A DNA stretch of 49,268 nt from Flavobacteriales bacterium (GTDB taxonomy: Bacteria > Bacteroidota > Bacteroidia > Flavobacteriales_D > Crocinitomicaceae): positions 1-49,268 of the forward strand of contig CANNKP010000003.1 of assembly GCA_947505255.1 (NCBI GenBank), in the 5' to 3' direction. Position numbers and translations under genes: made by a program. The stretch's first letter is position 1; every line of letters starts with the position of its first letter. Shown piece after piece: positions 38,966 through 47,754 of this stretch. The notes below the pieces were generated by a model. It ran no database searches and was not told where the DNA came from. It worked only from the letters and a program-made list of their open reading frames with translations.

Positions 38966-40492
38966 ATGCCAATAATTGGAAAATTACTCAAAAAAACAAC
39001 GGAGATTTCTTATAAAAGGAATTTCAATAAAGGGAAAGAGTACGTTAATCAATTAAAAACATTGGCAAGTTTGATGGAAAAGGCTAAAAGCACAGCCTTC
39101 GGTTTAAAGCATGATTTTCATCAAAGCTTAAATGAGTCAGATGTCGTAGAAGAATATCAAATGCGCGTTCCAATTACGGATTATGAGGAATTTTATACGA
39201 ATTGGTTAAAAGAATCTATTGAAGGAGCAAAAGACCATACTTGGCCTGGAAAAATTAAGCATTATGCACTTTCTTCTGGCACAACAGGCTCACCAAGCAA
39301 AAGAATTCCAGTTACCGAAGAAATGATTCGGTCTTTTCAAAAAACAAGTTTAAGACAAATATCCACCTTACACGAACTAGATCTTCCTGAGACATTTTTC
39401 AGCGCAAGTATTTTACTTGTTGGCGGTTGCACTAAATTGACTAAAAAGAAAACTCATATTGAAGGAGATTTGAGCGGAATCCTTAAAAAATATACATCAT
39501 TTGTCGTAAATCCATTTACAAAACCAGGAAATAGAATTACTGGAATTAGGGATTGGAATAAAAAAATGGACATGATTATCAAAAAGGCTCCAAGCTGGAA
39601 TGTGGGAATGATTGCGGGTGTGCCTAGTTGGTGTATAATGTTGATGGAAAAAATAATTGAATTCTACAAATTAGAAACAATTCATGATATTTGGCCAAAC
39701 TTCCAAGTTTATGTTCACGGTGGTGTTTTTATGGAACCCTATATTCAACGCCTAGAAAAAATTTCTAAAGGGAAGGTTCACTTATTAGACACTTATTTAG
39801 CAAGCGAGGGCTATTTTGCTTACCAGTCTTCTCCAGAAAGTGAGGGAATGCAGCTTCTTTTGAATTCAGGGATTTTTTATGAATTTATCCCCTTTAATAG
39901 TGATTTTTTTGATGAACATGGGAATGTAAAAAATAAGCATGAAGCATTTAATTTAAGTCAAGTAACAGAAGGTGTAGATTATGCAATGGTTATTTCAACG
40001 AATGCTGGACTTTGGCGTTATATGATTGGTGACTTAGTTCGTTTTGTGGATGTAGACGAAAGAGAAATTAAAATTACTGGGCGAATTAAACAATTTTTAA
40101 GCCTTTGTGGTGAACATTTATCTTTGGATAATATAAATTCAGCAATTCAAAACGTGTGTAAGCGAGAAGGAATTGAAATACCAGAGTTTAGTTTATTTGC
40201 AGAAAACATAGACCAAAGACACGCTTGGTTCATAGGCACAGATGATCTAATCGACCCAAAATTAATTATGGATTTAATAGACAAAGAGCTTTGTGTATTG
40301 AACGACGACTACGCTTCTGCGCGGAAGTTTAATCTGAAGAGCCCAACAATCAACGTGTTGCCTGTGAAAACTTTTTATAGGTTTATGGAATCAATTGGTA
40401 AATCAGGAGCTCAAAACAAAGTTCCACGCGTGATGAATGAATATCAAAGTGAGTCTTGGCTAAAGTATTTAGCTAAATCAGGGTTGAATTAA
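38966..40492 (+). CDS. GH3 auxin-responsive promoter family protein (acyl-adenylate-forming/amidosynthetase-like)
   Basis: YALSSGTTGSPSKRIPVTEEMI, YLASEGYFAYQ, YMIGDLVRFV. Confidence 0.88.
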   Translation: MPIIGKLLKKTTEISYKRNFNKGKEYVNQLKTLASLMEKAKSTAFGLKHDFHQSLNESDVVEEYQMRVPITDYEEFYTNWLKESIEGAKDHTWPGKIKHYALSSGTTGSPSKRIPVTEEMIRSFQKTSLRQISTLHELDLPETFFSASILLVGGCTKLTKKKTHIEGDLSGILKKYTSFVVNPFTKPGNRITGIRDWNKKMDMIIKKAPSWNVGMIAGVPSWCIMLMEKIIEFYKLETIHDIWPNFQVYVHGGVFMEPYIQRLEKISKGKVHLLDTYLASEGYFAYQSSPESEGMQLLLNSGIFYEFIPFNSDFFDEHGNVKNKHEAFNLSQVTEGVDYAMVISTNAGLWRYMIGDLVRFVDVDEREIKITGRIKQFLSLCGEHLSLDNINSAIQNVCKREGIEIPEFSLFAENIDQRHAWFIGTDDLIDPKLIMDLIDKELCVLNDDYASARKFNLKSPTINVLPVKTFYRFMESIGKSGAQNKVPRVMNEYQSESWLKYLAKSGLN

Positions 40493-41389
40493 ACTTCTCT
40501 TTTTAGCATTCGCCTTCATGTAATACTTGACTATTGCATTCGAAATAACGACCAACACGATTATTGCTGATCCAATGTAAAATTGACTTCCCAAAACTTC
40601 ATTTTCATTGAGAATAACGATTGCGAGAATTATTGTATAAACAGGCTCAAGATTAATGCTCAACGAAACGGTAAATGCTCCTAATCGTTTAACAACTTCA
40701 ATTGTTGCTAAGAATGCGAATGACGTACAAAGCACCCCAAGAAATAAGAGCCAAAAAAAATCGCTCCACCTCATTTCAAATAAATGCCCGTTAAAATCTC
40801 CTTGAATAATTAAGACAATTGTTAAGAAAATAAGCGCAATGATTAATTCATAAAAAGTGATTTGGTGAGAAGGAGTGTCTTCTGCCAATTTTGCGTTAAA
40901 GACAGAAAACAAAGCTGCAAAAAGCGCGGAAAACAAGCCATATATTAATGCCTCGTAATCGTTTTCATTAAATCCACTTGAAACGAAATATATTCCATAG
41001 ATTACGATTAATCCAAAGAAAAATTCTAATAAAGAAAACTTACGTTTCATAACCAACGGCTCTAACCAAGTAACGTGTATTGTTGTTGTTGATAAACATA
41101 AGATTCCCAAAGATGCCGTTGATAAACTAATAGACTTATAAAAAGTCATCCAGTGTAAGGCAACTAAAACACCCACTCCAAATATTTTGATTAGTTCTTT
41201 TGTAGACCCTATTCTGATAGATTTTTTCATAAAAACCAAACCAATTGCTAATGCAACTAGAGCAATTAAAACACGGTGCCAAACAATATAAAAAGCATCA
41301 AGATCAATTAATACCCCTAGAATTCCAGTAAACCCCCACATGAAAATGATAAGGTGCAAAAGAATATGGTACTTATGTTTTGAAATCAT
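40478..41389 (-). CDS. EamA/DMT-family transporter
   Basis: About ten TM segments; C-terminal LEPVYTIILAIVILNENEVLGSQFYIGSAIIVLVV. Confidence 0.9.
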   Translation of the reverse strand: MISKHKYHILLHLIIFMWGFTGILGVLIDLDAFYIVWHRVLIALVALAIGLVFMKKSIRIGSTKELIKIFGVGVLVALHWMTFYKSISLSTASLGILCLSTTTIHVTWLEPLVMKRKFSLLEFFFGLIVIYGIYFVSSGFNENDYEALIYGLFSALFAALFSVFNAKLAEDTPSHQITFYELIIALIFLTIVLIIQGDFNGHLFEMRWSDFFWLLFLGVLCTSFAFLATIEVVKRLGAFTVSLSINLEPVYTIILAIVILNENEVLGSQFYIGSAIIVLVVISNAIVKYYMKANAKKRSLIQP

Positions 41390-41995
41390 TTAGAACGAAT
41401 CGGAGAGACAGATGAATTTATTTTTTTTCTTTTTGAGTATGTATGCATCTTTTAATGGAATGTCACTTTTAAAATACGCTTCTAATTTTGTTTCATCAAT
41501 AGTTACAGAGTAGCTGGATGTTGACATTCCTACAGAATCATCAGATGCTTCTGAGGTTGAAACTACGGAAGTGAAATATTTAGAAAGCTCCTCTTCTGTA
41601 ACGTTTTCTCGAGCATACATAGGATAAAGTAAAATAGACTTCCTGTTTTTCACAAGTTTGAAAAGACTTATTTCAGGTTCTTCCCCAAAAGAAAGGTAAT
41701 AATTTGTTCCAATCATTGAAAAATAAAGAGAATCACCAAGTGATGTTTCTGTTTCGCCTTCCTTATCTTTTATAATTATGCTGTTAGATTTAAAAGTAAT
41801 ATACATTTTATTTTTGTCTTCGCCTTCCATAATTGCAGCGAAATCTTTAGGAAATTCTACCACATAATTTCCAATTATATCTAAAGGAAAAGAGTCAATT
41901 TTTCTTCCAGGAACATTTTTCGCTGTTACCACGGTGCACGAAATCAAGTTTATTACTATAAATCCTAAAGTCAAAAATTTGAATGCGCTTTTCAT
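41390..41995 (-). CDS. Hypothetical lipoprotein
   Basis: Lipobox-like FIVINLISC. Confidence 0.5.
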   Translation of the reverse strand: MKSAFKFLTLGFIVINLISCTVVTAKNVPGRKIDSFPLDIIGNYVVEFPKDFAAIMEGEDKNKMYITFKSNSIIIKDKEGETETSLGDSLYFSMIGTNYYLSFGEEPEISLFKLVKNRKSILLYPMYARENVTEEELSKYFTSVVSTSEASDDSVGMSTSSYSVTIDETKLEAYFKSDIPLKDAYILKKKKNKFICLSDSF

Positions 41996-42069
41996 AAAAT
42001 TATTTTTTCAAAAGTACAATTAATCTTATTGAGTACTTTCCATGTTATTATACTTTGTGTTTAAACATT

Positions 42070-42103
42070 AAAAAAGCGACTGAAGAAATTCAATCGCTTT
42101 TTT
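42070..42103 (-). terminator. Intrinsic terminator, minus-strand orientation
   Basis: AAAAAAGCGA[C]TGAA-GAAA-TTCA[A]TCGCTTTTTT: the odd pair is a C/A mismatch in plus-strand RNA but a U-G wobble in minus-strand RNA. Confidence 0.75.
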
Positions 42104-42122
42104 AAGTATAATGAAGGATTAA

Positions 42123-43460
42123 TTAGTTTGCTTTTTTCAATGCTTTTTTACGTTTTTCATCTAATTTACCTTGTTTTTCATCTAATTTTTTACCTTTTTC
42201 ATCTAATTTTACTTGCTCTTCTTTTAATTTATCAAGCTTTTTACCTTTTTTGATTTTATCATCAAGTTTGTTTTGTTCTTTTTTATAATCATTTCGGGTA
42301 TTGTCGATTTCTTTTTGTTCCTCGTCATATTTTGCCAGCTTTTCTTTTAGTTCTTCGGCTGCAGCTTTTTCTTTTTCAGCTTCTTTCGCCTCTTTTTCAG
42401 CGTCCTTGATGTCTTTTTGAGCTTCTTTCGCATCCTTTTCAGCTTCTTTCGCATCTTTTTCAGCTGCTTTTTTCTCTTCTGCAATTTTCTCTTCCTTTTT
42501 CTCCTCGGCTTTTAAAGCACTTTTCTCTTTATCAGATTTTTCTTTTGCTAAATCTTCTTTCTTTTCTGCAGCTTTTTTCTCCTCCTTCGCTTTTTCTTCC
42601 GCTTCTTTTGCTTTTTTTTCAGCTTCAGAAATTTCTTTTGATTGACCTTTTTGAGCTTCTTCAGCTTCTTTTTTCGCTTTTTCGTCAGCTACTTTTGCAT
42701 TCTCAAGTTTCGAGTTTTCTAAAACTTTTTGACGCTCTAGCGCTTCAATTTCTCGTTGTTTCGCTTCTGCCTCTCTTTTTTTAGCGTCATCAGCAACTTG
42801 AGTTCCATTTTGCTCTTTCGATTTTTGTGCTTCTTCTAATTTTTTGTCAGCCTCAATTTGTTTCTTTTCCGCTTCGGCTTTCTTTAATTCAGCTAATTTA
42901 TTTTTTTCTTCAGCCAACCGAACAGCCTCTTCTTTTTCTTTTGATAATTGTTCTTGATATTTCGCAGACTCTTCTTTTTCTGTTGAATATTTTTCAGCAT
43001 CTTTTTCATGCTGTGTCGTTTTCTCTTCTGATTTAACTGTTTTGTCTTCTATTTTATTTATTTTTTCTTCGGATTCATTTGTTATTTCATCAACCGTTTC
43101 CGTTTTATTTTTTAATATAAAATCAAAGTTTTTACCATTTACTAAAACAACGTCGCTCATTTTTTGATCCTTATACAATGAGTGTATAATTTGAATTTGA
43201 ACTAATTGATTTCCATAGGTTGGAATCGAAATCGTTGCTTTACCAAAGTCATCAGAAGTAGAAGAGCCAATTGGCATTCCATCAGAAGTTATTCTGATTA
43301 AAGCACCTTTAACAGGGCTCCCATTGCTACTTATATTAATAGTAACAGTAATTGCTTCTTTCCTTGTTTCATTAGTTAAATTATTTGTTACAAGATTGCT
43401 TCCAAAGGCAACCGAACTACAAAAAAGTAAACTGGCGAATATAAAACTCTTCTTCATCAT
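42123..43460 (-). CDS. Secreted/envelope Lys-Glu-Ala-rich coiled-coil protein with N-terminal Ig-like domain
   Basis: Signal peptide MMKKSFIFASLLFCSSVAFGS; ITVTINISSNGSPVKGALIRITSDGMPIGSSTSDDFGKATISIP; repetitive EAEKDAKEAEKDAKEAQKD coiled coil. Confidence 0.7.
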   Translation of the reverse strand: MMKKSFIFASLLFCSSVAFGSNLVTNNLTNETRKEAITVTINISSNGSPVKGALIRITSDGMPIGSSTSDDFGKATISIPTYGNQLVQIQIIHSLYKDQKMSDVVLVNGKNFDFILKNKTETVDEITNESEEKINKIEDKTVKSEEKTTQHEKDAEKYSTEKEESAKYQEQLSKEKEEAVRLAEEKNKLAELKKAEAEKKQIEADKKLEEAQKSKEQNGTQVADDAKKREAEAKQREIEALERQKVLENSKLENAKVADEKAKKEAEEAQKGQSKEISEAEKKAKEAEEKAKEEKKAAEKKEDLAKEKSDKEKSALKAEEKKEEKIAEEKKAAEKDAKEAEKDAKEAQKDIKDAEKEAKEAEKEKAAAEELKEKLAKYDEEQKEIDNTRNDYKKEQNKLDDKIKKGKKLDKLKEEQVKLDEKGKKLDEKQGKLDEKRKKALKKAN

Positions 43461-43560
43461 AAATTTATTTGATTATAAAAATACGTTAATTGTATTTTAG
43501 TTTTTGATTTTTTAAAAACAATTCCAAAAACAATTCCAAAAAATCAATTAATTTTGAGTC

Positions 43561-44679
43561 ATGCAGTTTAAGGATGTAGTTGGTCAACAAGAGTTGAAAA
43601 GGCATTTAATTCAAGAAGTTGATAAGGAGAAGATTAGTCACGCTCAGCTTTTTTTAGGGAATGCTGGTCATGGTGGACTTCCTTTGGCTTTAGCTTTTGT
43701 GCAGTATCTCTTTTGTGAGAACAAAAATGCTTTAGATAGTTGTGGAAAATGTCCTTCTTGTCGAAAAGTAACAGAATTGCAGCATCCTGACCTTCATTTT
43801 TCATTTCCCGTAGTATTAACAGCGTATAAGAAATCTGATGCCGCGCTTAGCCATTGGCGTGACCAAATTAAAAAAGAGCCTTATTTTAGTCAAAATGATT
43901 GGTTAAAAAGAATTGACGAAAAAGAAAGAAAAGCAACGATTGGAACAGATGAGAGCCAAGAAATAATTAAAAAACTTTCACTAAAATCTTATGAAGGCGG
44001 CTTTAAAGTGATGATTATTTGGATGGCGGAAGAAATGAATACTGTTTGCTCAAATAAATTATTAAAAATAATAGAAGAGCCACCAGCTAAAACATTGTTT
44101 ATTTTGTTGAGTGAAAAACAAGATAGTCTGTTACAAACGATATTATCAAGAACACAAATACTTAAAATTCCAAGAATTAATTCGGATGATTTAACGACAT
44201 ACTTACGAAAAGATCAAACAGTTTCATTATCAAACATTGAGAGTATTGTTGCTAGGGTTGAGGGAGACCTTTTAAAGGCGAAAGAATTGATGGGTACGCA
44301 CAAAGAATTAGACGAAAACCGGGAGATGTTTATTCAACTTATGCGCGTTTGTTTTAAGAAAGATGTGATTCAAATGCTAGATTGGTCAGACGCTATTGCG
44401 GGAATAAGCAAAGAAAGACAGAAAATCTTTTTACACTATTCTTTGCACATGTTTAGACAAAGTATTTTGAGAAATTATACAGACCATCAGTTAACGAAAG
44501 TGTCAGATGAAGAAAACGAATTTTTGACCAGATTTGCGAAATTTGTTTCAGGAAATAACCTGAATGATTTTATGGAAACCTTTAACGATGCTCATTATCA
44601 TATTGAAAGAAATGCCAACACAAAGCTTTTGTTTACTGATTTATCTTTTAAAGTGATGCGGTTTATTCACTTTGCATAG
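43561..44679 (+). CDS. holB: DNA polymerase III delta' subunit
   Basis: FKDVVGQQELKRHLIQEVDKEKISHAQLFLGNAGHGG, CGKCPSCRKVTELQHPDLHF, NKLLKIIEEPPAKTLFILLSE. Confidence 0.88.
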   Translation: MQFKDVVGQQELKRHLIQEVDKEKISHAQLFLGNAGHGGLPLALAFVQYLFCENKNALDSCGKCPSCRKVTELQHPDLHFSFPVVLTAYKKSDAALSHWRDQIKKEPYFSQNDWLKRIDEKERKATIGTDESQEIIKKLSLKSYEGGFKVMIIWMAEEMNTVCSNKLLKIIEEPPAKTLFILLSEKQDSLLQTILSRTQILKIPRINSDDLTTYLRKDQTVSLSNIESIVARVEGDLLKAKELMGTHKELDENREMFIQLMRVCFKKDVIQMLDWSDAIAGISKERQKIFLHYSLHMFRQSILRNYTDHQLTKVSDEENEFLTRFAKFVSGNNLNDFMETFNDAHYHIERNANTKLLFTDLSFKVMRFIHFA

Positions 44680-44752
44680 TTCAAAGTCTATTTTGGTATC
44701 ACAAACAATACAATGAATATTTTCTTATTTTTACATAAATAAAAAACGAATT

Positions 44753-46051
44753 ATGGGCTGTTCAAATTGCAGTAGTGAAGGAGGTACTCCTCGCGGATGT
44801 AAAAATAATGGCACTTGTAGTTCTGGAGGATGCAATAAACTTGAGGTGTATGATTGGTTGGCAAATATTGCTTTACCAAGTGGTCAAACAGCCTATGATA
44901 TAGTTGAAGTTCGATTTAAAAACAGTCGAAAAAGTTTCTTTAGAAACGCAAAAGGTTTTAGTCTTCAAGTTGGCGATGTTGTCGCTGTAGAGGCTAGTCC
45001 TGGATATGACATTGGTGTTGTATCAGTTGTTGGAGAACTTGCCAGAATTCAAGTGAAAAAGAAAGCTTCAGGGTTTAAACCGATGGAAGCGAAGAAAATT
45101 TTGAGAATTGCTACTCAAGATGACATTGATAAATGGGTTAAAGCGCGATCTCTTGAAAAAGAGGTGATGTATGTTTCGCGCACATTGGCTGTCAATTTAA
45201 ATTTGGAAATGAAAATTTCTGATGTTGAATATCAAGGAGATTTGTCAAAAGCAACATTTTATTATACTGCAGAAACACGCGTTGATTTCCGCCAGTTGAT
45301 AAAAGATATGTCAGAAAAATTTAAAGGAAGAGTTGAAATGCGCCAAATTGGTTCGCGTCAAGAAGCTTCTAGACTCGGAGGAATTGGATCTTGTGGAAGA
45401 GAATTATGCTGTTCTACTTGGCTAACTGATTTTAGATCTGTTTCTACTTCTGCTGCACGTTATCAACAATTGTCATTGAATCCTCAAAAATTAGCAGGTC
45501 AATGTGGTAAATTGAAGTGCTGTTTAAATTATGAATTAGACATGTATTTGGATGCTTTTAAAGCCTTTCCTAAATCAGATATCAAACTTCAAACTGAAAA
45601 AGCGAATGCCTACCATGTTAAAACGGATGTTTTTAAACGTCAAATGTTTTATGGTTATGAAGGTGGAGTTGGTGGTTTAATTCCTTTAACTCCGGAGCGT
45701 GTTAAGGAAATAATTAAACTGAATTCTGAAGGAAAAAAACCGAAAGAATTGAATGAATATGTCATGGAAGTGGTGATAAAAGAACCAGACTATGATAATG
45801 TTGTAGGTCAAGATAGCTTGAATCGTTTTGAACATGCTTTTAAAACCAAGAAAAAGAAGAAAAAACCAGGAAACAGACCAAACGAAAATCAACCAAGGGT
45901 TAATCCGCAAAATCAAACCAATACACAAGGCCAAATCCCTAAGGTTGATGGCGAAAAACCAGTGAATCCAGCAAATAAAAGAAGAAATAAACGCCCAAAC
46001 AATAGACCAAAAGGTAATCCAGATGCAGGGAATAATGAAAGTAAGGAGTAA
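44753..46051 (+). CDS. ricT: PSP1-domain protein, RicT/YaaT-like
   Basis: KFKGRVEMRQIGSRQEASRLGGIGSCGRELCCSTWL...AGQCGKLKCCLNYELD; adjacent to holB. Confidence 0.9.
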   Translation: MGCSNCSSEGGTPRGCKNNGTCSSGGCNKLEVYDWLANIALPSGQTAYDIVEVRFKNSRKSFFRNAKGFSLQVGDVVAVEASPGYDIGVVSVVGELARIQVKKKASGFKPMEAKKILRIATQDDIDKWVKARSLEKEVMYVSRTLAVNLNLEMKISDVEYQGDLSKATFYYTAETRVDFRQLIKDMSEKFKGRVEMRQIGSRQEASRLGGIGSCGRELCCSTWLTDFRSVSTSAARYQQLSLNPQKLAGQCGKLKCCLNYELDMYLDAFKAFPKSDIKLQTEKANAYHVKTDVFKRQMFYGYEGGVGGLIPLTPERVKEIIKLNSEGKKPKELNEYVMEVVIKEPDYDNVVGQDSLNRFEHAFKTKKKKKKPGNRPNENQPRVNPQNQTNTQGQIPKVDGEKPVNPANKRRNKRPNNRPKGNPDAGNNESKE

Positions 46052-46505
46052 GGTAGGCGTCTTTTTTTGTTTAGCATTTTTAATTTCTTGTGAAAGTGCT
46101 CCAACATTCGAGAAGTCATATGTGTTTGAAAATAAAGAATGGAAACAAAACGTTAAGCCATCCTTTACTGTCGATATTAAAGATGCAACCAAAGAATACG
46201 ACTTTGTGCTTACTTTAAGAACAACTACAGAATATAAATTCAGTAATTTATGGATTTATATGAACACACAAACACCAAATAAGGAAAGCGCAAGAGAATC
46301 ATTTGAAATAAAAATAACGAATCCAGATGGTTCTTGGATAGGAAAGAAAACCGGGACAATTGTTGAAAATTCATTGAATTTTAAAAGAAGAAAACTTCCG
46401 TTAAAAGGGAAATATACTTTTATCTTGGAGCAAGGAATTACAGATTCTAAAATTGATCAAGTATTAGATATTGGATTGGTCGTTACCGAAGCGAAAAAAC
46501 CTTAA
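46023..46505 (+). CDS. gldH: Gliding motility lipoprotein GldH
   Basis: Lipobox FLISC; W-rich core YKFSNLWIYMNTQTP...DGSWIGKKTG; overlaps ricT; start may be 46035. Confidence 0.85.
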   Translation: MQGIMKVRSKVGVFFCLAFLISCESAPTFEKSYVFENKEWKQNVKPSFTVDIKDATKEYDFVLTLRTTTEYKFSNLWIYMNTQTPNKESARESFEIKITNPDGSWIGKKTGTIVENSLNFKRRKLPLKGKYTFILEQGITDSKIDQVLDIGLVVTEAKKP

Positions 46506-47191
46506 TTTTTCTTCTTCTTCTTCTTGAATCCCAAATTATAAGCATAGTTGATAGATAAAATATGCTTTCTAGAAGGGTCTGGTTGGTTTATTTGTTGGTC
46601 GAACATATATCCTACAGAAATCTCGTGTGGGCTATCAAATTCAAAGTCAACACCAATAAATGTCCTGTATTTAGTGAATCGTTGCCCTAAAGGCCCATAA
46701 GTTGGATTGTAAAAGAATTCAATATTAATTAAAGGTGTTATAAAGCTTTTGTTAATATCATAAGATATTTGTGGCTTGAAGCGAATTGCTTGGTCATACT
46801 CTGAGTCATAATTCGATGAAGAGATTAATCGATCAAATGAATACTGATATCTTATTCTAGCCGAAAGAGAAAATCGGTTTAATGTATGCTTAAACTCAGC
46901 ATTAAAATTTAAACGGTTGGTAAAAGAATAATTACCGTATTTGTTTAAAGCAAATATTGCTCTATAATCTACAGATGGGCGAAACCACTTCGTAACTTTA
47001 TATTTGAGTGAAACTTGCGGAAAATAAATTTGATCATTCGAGCCACCAATTCGAGCGGTGAACGATCCTGCCCAATCGATTTTCTTATTTATACTTCCTT
47101 TTAATCCAATAGAAGTCCAACTTTTACCTGAACTTTGTTGGCTAATTGATAAAAAAGGTAAACATATTGAAAACAAAAGTACACGAAACAT
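46502..47191 (-). CDS. DUF2490-like outer-membrane protein (start revised from 47227)
   Basis: Signal peptide MFRVLLFSICLPFLSISQ; RFSLSARIRYQYSF, ISVGYMFDQQINQPDPSRKHILSINYAYNL. Confidence 0.75.
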   Translation of the reverse strand: MFRVLLFSICLPFLSISQQSSGKSWTSIGLKGSINKKIDWAGSFTARIGGSNDQIYFPQVSLKYKVTKWFRPSVDYRAIFALNKYGNYSFTNRLNFNAEFKHTLNRFSLSARIRYQYSFDRLISSSNYDSEYDQAIRFKPQISYDINKSFITPLINIEFFYNPTYGPLGQRFTKYRTFIGVDFEFDSPHEISVGYMFDQQINQPDPSRKHILSINYAYNLGFKKKKKKN

Positions 47192-47192
47192 G

Positions 47193-47600
47193 TTACAATT
47201 TTTTTGTGTCAATTGTTCCCAAATCAACCGTTGTTTTCTTTCCTGAAATCGATGTCGTTACTAACACGGCGCTGCTTCCACCAGGATAATTAATAATATC
47301 ATTATTATCTTCGTATACAAAAACAGTATAGTCACCCTCTTCTAAATAGTTAAACTCAAAACTCCCATCATAGCTCGTTTTAATTCGATCATTGTAAAAA
47401 GTATTCCCTTCACCATATATAATGTAAACATCTACTTCTGCGCCAGGATATTCGGCAACCAACGAACCAACAACACTATATTTTTTTACATTTATGACAC
47501 CTTTAATTGTTGAAGAGCCACCTTGACCCTCAATTTTTTTACAAGAATTAAAAAAGAAAAAAGCAACTAAGATTAATGAAAGAGAGATTATTTTATACAT
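47193..47600 (-). CDS. Hypothetical lipoprotein with carboxypeptidase-regulatory-like beta domain
   Basis: Lipobox FFFFNSC; YDGSFEFNYLEEGDYTVFVYEDNN. Confidence 0.55.
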   Translation of the reverse strand: MYKIISLSLILVAFFFFNSCKKIEGQGGSSTIKGVINVKKYSVVGSLVAEYPGAEVDVYIIYGEGNTFYNDRIKTSYDGSFEFNYLEEGDYTVFVYEDNNDIINYPGGSSAVLVTTSISGKKTTVDLGTIDTKKL

Positions 47601-47754
47601 ACTATTTTAAAATAAAAAATTAACCGAAAAACATAGGAATACAACCATTCAAGTGTTTTATTCGTCACTAAAGTAGGGAATAATTTAATATTATAGTAAT
47701 ATTAGCCTAAATTAGGTCCTAAAAAATGACTTTTGCAAAACTAAATACTAGAAA

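Noticed and set aside
42416-42465. Short near-tandem repeats as a possible CRISPR array
   Set aside because: They are in-frame codon repeats of a coiled-coil protein, with no spacers or cas genes.
42545-43036. Leu/Phe-rich plus-strand ORFs opposite the coiled-coil gene
   Set aside because: Reverse complement of Lys/Glu repeats gives Leu/Phe/Ser frames; artefact.
45686-46192. 168-aa minus-strand ORF across ricT/gldH
   Set aside because: Antisense to two recognisable genes; hydrophobic composition arises from the Lys/Asn-rich sense codons.
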